DNA from: Spirochaetaceae bacterium
Lineage (GTDB): Bacteria; Spirochaetota; Spirochaetia; Treponematales; Breznakiellaceae
Assembly: GCA_031268255.1 (NCBI GenBank)
Contig: JAIRXO010000083.1
Location: 1 to 5,881 of the forward strand
Direction: 5' to 3'
DNA: 5,881 nucleotides
Every line of letters starts with the position of its first letter. Positions within the stretch are counted from its first letter, which is position 1. A program made the translations under genes and the position numbers. Shown here one piece after another: positions 4,681 to 5,881 of this stretch. The notes under the pieces are model-generated. The model made no database searches. It was not told the origin of the DNA and saw only the letters and a program-made list of their open reading frames with translations.

Positions 4681-5881
4681 TTACGGCGTGGCAATAAGCA
4701 CTCGCTTGTGGTTAGTGCCGTATACGGTCTCCGTACCGGCGTTTGCCGGATTAACGACGCCCCATGCGCTTGTATACGCGCTTAGCGCCGCCGCCGATGG
4801 TACATGGATGGTCAGCGTGGTTCCGGCCCCGGCCCCGCTGTTCGTGTTGGGAAGCACACCGGAGCTGTCCAGGGTGGGCGGCGTGACGGGGAGGGAAAGC
4901 AGCGAAGAGAGGGCGTGACAGTTGGAGAAGGCGAAAGCCCCTATGGATGTCACCGACGGGAGGTTCGCCGTTATCAGGCTGGTACACTCGGTGAAGGCGT
5001 TAGAGCCGATGTTTCCCGCCGACGGGAGGCTCACCGTTGTCAGGCTGTCACACTCGGCGAAGGCACTAGAGCCGATGCTTGTCACATCCGGGAAGATTGC
5101 CGAGGTCAGGCTGGTACAGCGGGCGAATGCGTAGGCGTTGATGGCTGTTATGGTGGAAGGCAGGGTCAGCGCGCCCGATGCCGAGGGGTACGCGACAAGG
5201 GCGCCGGTGGCGTCCAGGATCATCCGGTGATCGGCGCTGCTGCTAAAGGCGGTATTGGAGGGATCAATGGTGATGTTCGTTAAATTGATACACTCGGCGA
5301 AGGTGTAGCCGCCGCTTGCGCCGATGCTTAAGAGGCCTGCCCCGAGGGTTATGGTGTTCAGGGCGGTACAGCCTGAGAAGGCGTAGGCGGTGAGGGTTAC
5401 CGCCCCCGGAAGGTCTATCGAGGCCAGGCTGCTGCAGTTGCTGAAGGCGCTTGCGCCTATGCTTGATGCCGCCGTGATGTCCACCGTAGTCAGGGAGGTA
5501 CAGCCGTAGAAGGCTTCCTGCCCGATGGTTGCCGCCATCGGGATGTTCACCGTGGTCAGGGAGGTACAATGGGCGAAGGCGACGACGCCTATGGCTACCG
5601 CCGTCACCGTCGTGAAGCTCGCCTCGGTCAGGGCGGCGCAGTTGGCGAAGGCGTAGTTGCCGATGCTTATCACGCCCTCGTTTTTGACGCTTTTCAGGCT
5701 GGTAAAGAACCGGAAGGTGGCATCGTAGGGGGTCCCCGCCTTGATGCTTGTCGCCGCGCCGAGGGGGAGGACGAGGGACACGATAAACGGCTCTCCGTTG
5801 CCCTCCGTACCGGGGTCAAACAGCCCGGCGGTATCAAGGCCGGCGTTCCCTGTCGTTCCGGCCCTCGTGCAGAGCGAGAGG
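4681..5881 (-). CDS. BspA/TpLRR-type leucine-rich-repeat protein, N-terminus beyond window edge
   Basis: Likely a secreted or surface protein; BspA-family LRR proteins of Treponema, Tannerella and others bind host matrix proteins or other bacteria. The 399 visible residues start in a Gly/Thr/Asp-rich stretch (TAGLFDPGTEGNG) and then SLVLPLG. Ten LRR_5 units of 22-24 residues follow, with consensus IGxxAFxxCxSLTTVxLPx, in which the Cys is present in every unit. After the sixth unit a non-repeat island (SNTAFSSSADHRMILDATG and nearby residues) interrupts the array, as is common in this family. The C-terminal 65 or so residues (after LPVTPPTL) hold no repeat and end HKRVLIATP. A GTG at 5781 could be a start, but the same frame stays open and protein-like to the right edge, and a secretion signal is needed upstream, so the gene is treated as 5'-partial. 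It converges on the HD gene and has no evident partner here. Confidence 0.88.
   Translation of the reverse strand, partial: LSLCTRAGTTGNAGLDTAGLFDPGTEGNGEPFIVSLVLPLGAATSIKAGTPYDATFRFFTSLKSVKNEGVISIGNYAFANCAALTEASFTTVTAVAIGVVAFAHCTSLTTVNIPMAATIGQEAFYGCTSLTTVDITAASSIGASAFSNCSSLASIDLPGAVTLTAYAFSGCTALNTITLGAGLLSIGASGGYTFAECINLTNITIDPSNTAFSSSADHRMILDATGALVAYPSASGALTLPSTITAINAYAFARCTSLTSAIFPDVTSIGSSAFAECDSLTTVSLPSAGNIGSNAFTECTSLITANLPSVTSIGAFAFSNCHALSSLLSLPVTPPTLDSSGVLPNTNSGAGAGTTLTIHVPSAAALSAYTSAWGVVNPANAGTETVYGTNHKRVLIATP
4940..5690 (-). repeat. In-gene tandem repeat, 66-bp period, encoding LRR units
   Basis: The plus-strand word CAGGSNG recurs at 4975, 5041 and 5107, and again at 5359, 5425, 5491 and 5557, exactly 66 bp apart within each block; the next copy at 5629 is 72 bp away, matching a 24-residue unit. 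The two blocks flank the non-LRR island. Each 66-bp unit is one 22-residue LRR. Strong nucleotide similarity between units suggests recent expansion or gene conversion. Confidence 0.8.

Noticed and set aside
5779..5781. GTG at 5781 as the start of the LRR protein
   Set aside because: The frame remains open and protein-like to the window edge and no signal peptide follows the GTG, so the true start is probably outside.

Overview
The window reads as accessory and core DNA from a spirochaete, most likely a Treponema-type host-associated bacterium. This is inference from three signs: a BspA/TpLRR leucine-rich-repeat surface protein, an SppA peptidase carrying an outer-membrane-barrel-like N-terminus, and moderate-to-high GC in a diderm. 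No rRNA or tRNA marker is present, so the assignment is tentative.

Layout. (1) Positions 1-491, minus strand: start and catalytic core of a DNA adenine/cytosine-N4 methyltransferase (motif DPPYN), cut by the left edge. It is AT-rich, unlike everything to its right. (2) Positions 492-648: a divergent promoter region. The methyltransferase has a near-consensus sigma-70-type promoter (TTGACG, 17 bp, TATAAT) whose start point falls on or next to the ATG. The rightward gene has a weaker promoter (TTGGTT, 17 bp, TATACT) with the same geometry. Neither gene has a visible Shine-Dalgarno sequence, so both look leaderless. (3) Positions 649-3123, plus strand: sppA, 824 codons. It encodes a signal peptide, a beta-barrel-like domain and tandem SppA peptidase domains with the Lys/Ser dyad kept. 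(4) Positions 3127-4305, plus strand: an HD-domain protein with the body plan of CCA-adding enzyme/poly(A) polymerase, but with a nucleotidyltransferase head whose catalytic residues appear lost. It starts 3 bp after the sppA stop, so the two form an operon. (5) Positions 4306-4680: a GC-rich non-coding space between convergent genes, packed with inverted and direct repeats. (6) Positions 4681-5881, minus strand: the C-terminal 399 residues of a BspA-type LRR protein, running off the right edge.

How the parts relate. sppA and the HD gene are probably co-transcribed and end at the repeat-rich convergent spacer, which may also serve the 3' end of the LRR transcript. The methyltransferase is transcribed separately and looks acquired. 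The points most worth following are the barrel-SppA fusion, the CCA-enzyme-like protein with Cys-x-Cys where Asp-x-Asp is expected, and the paired leaderless promoters.
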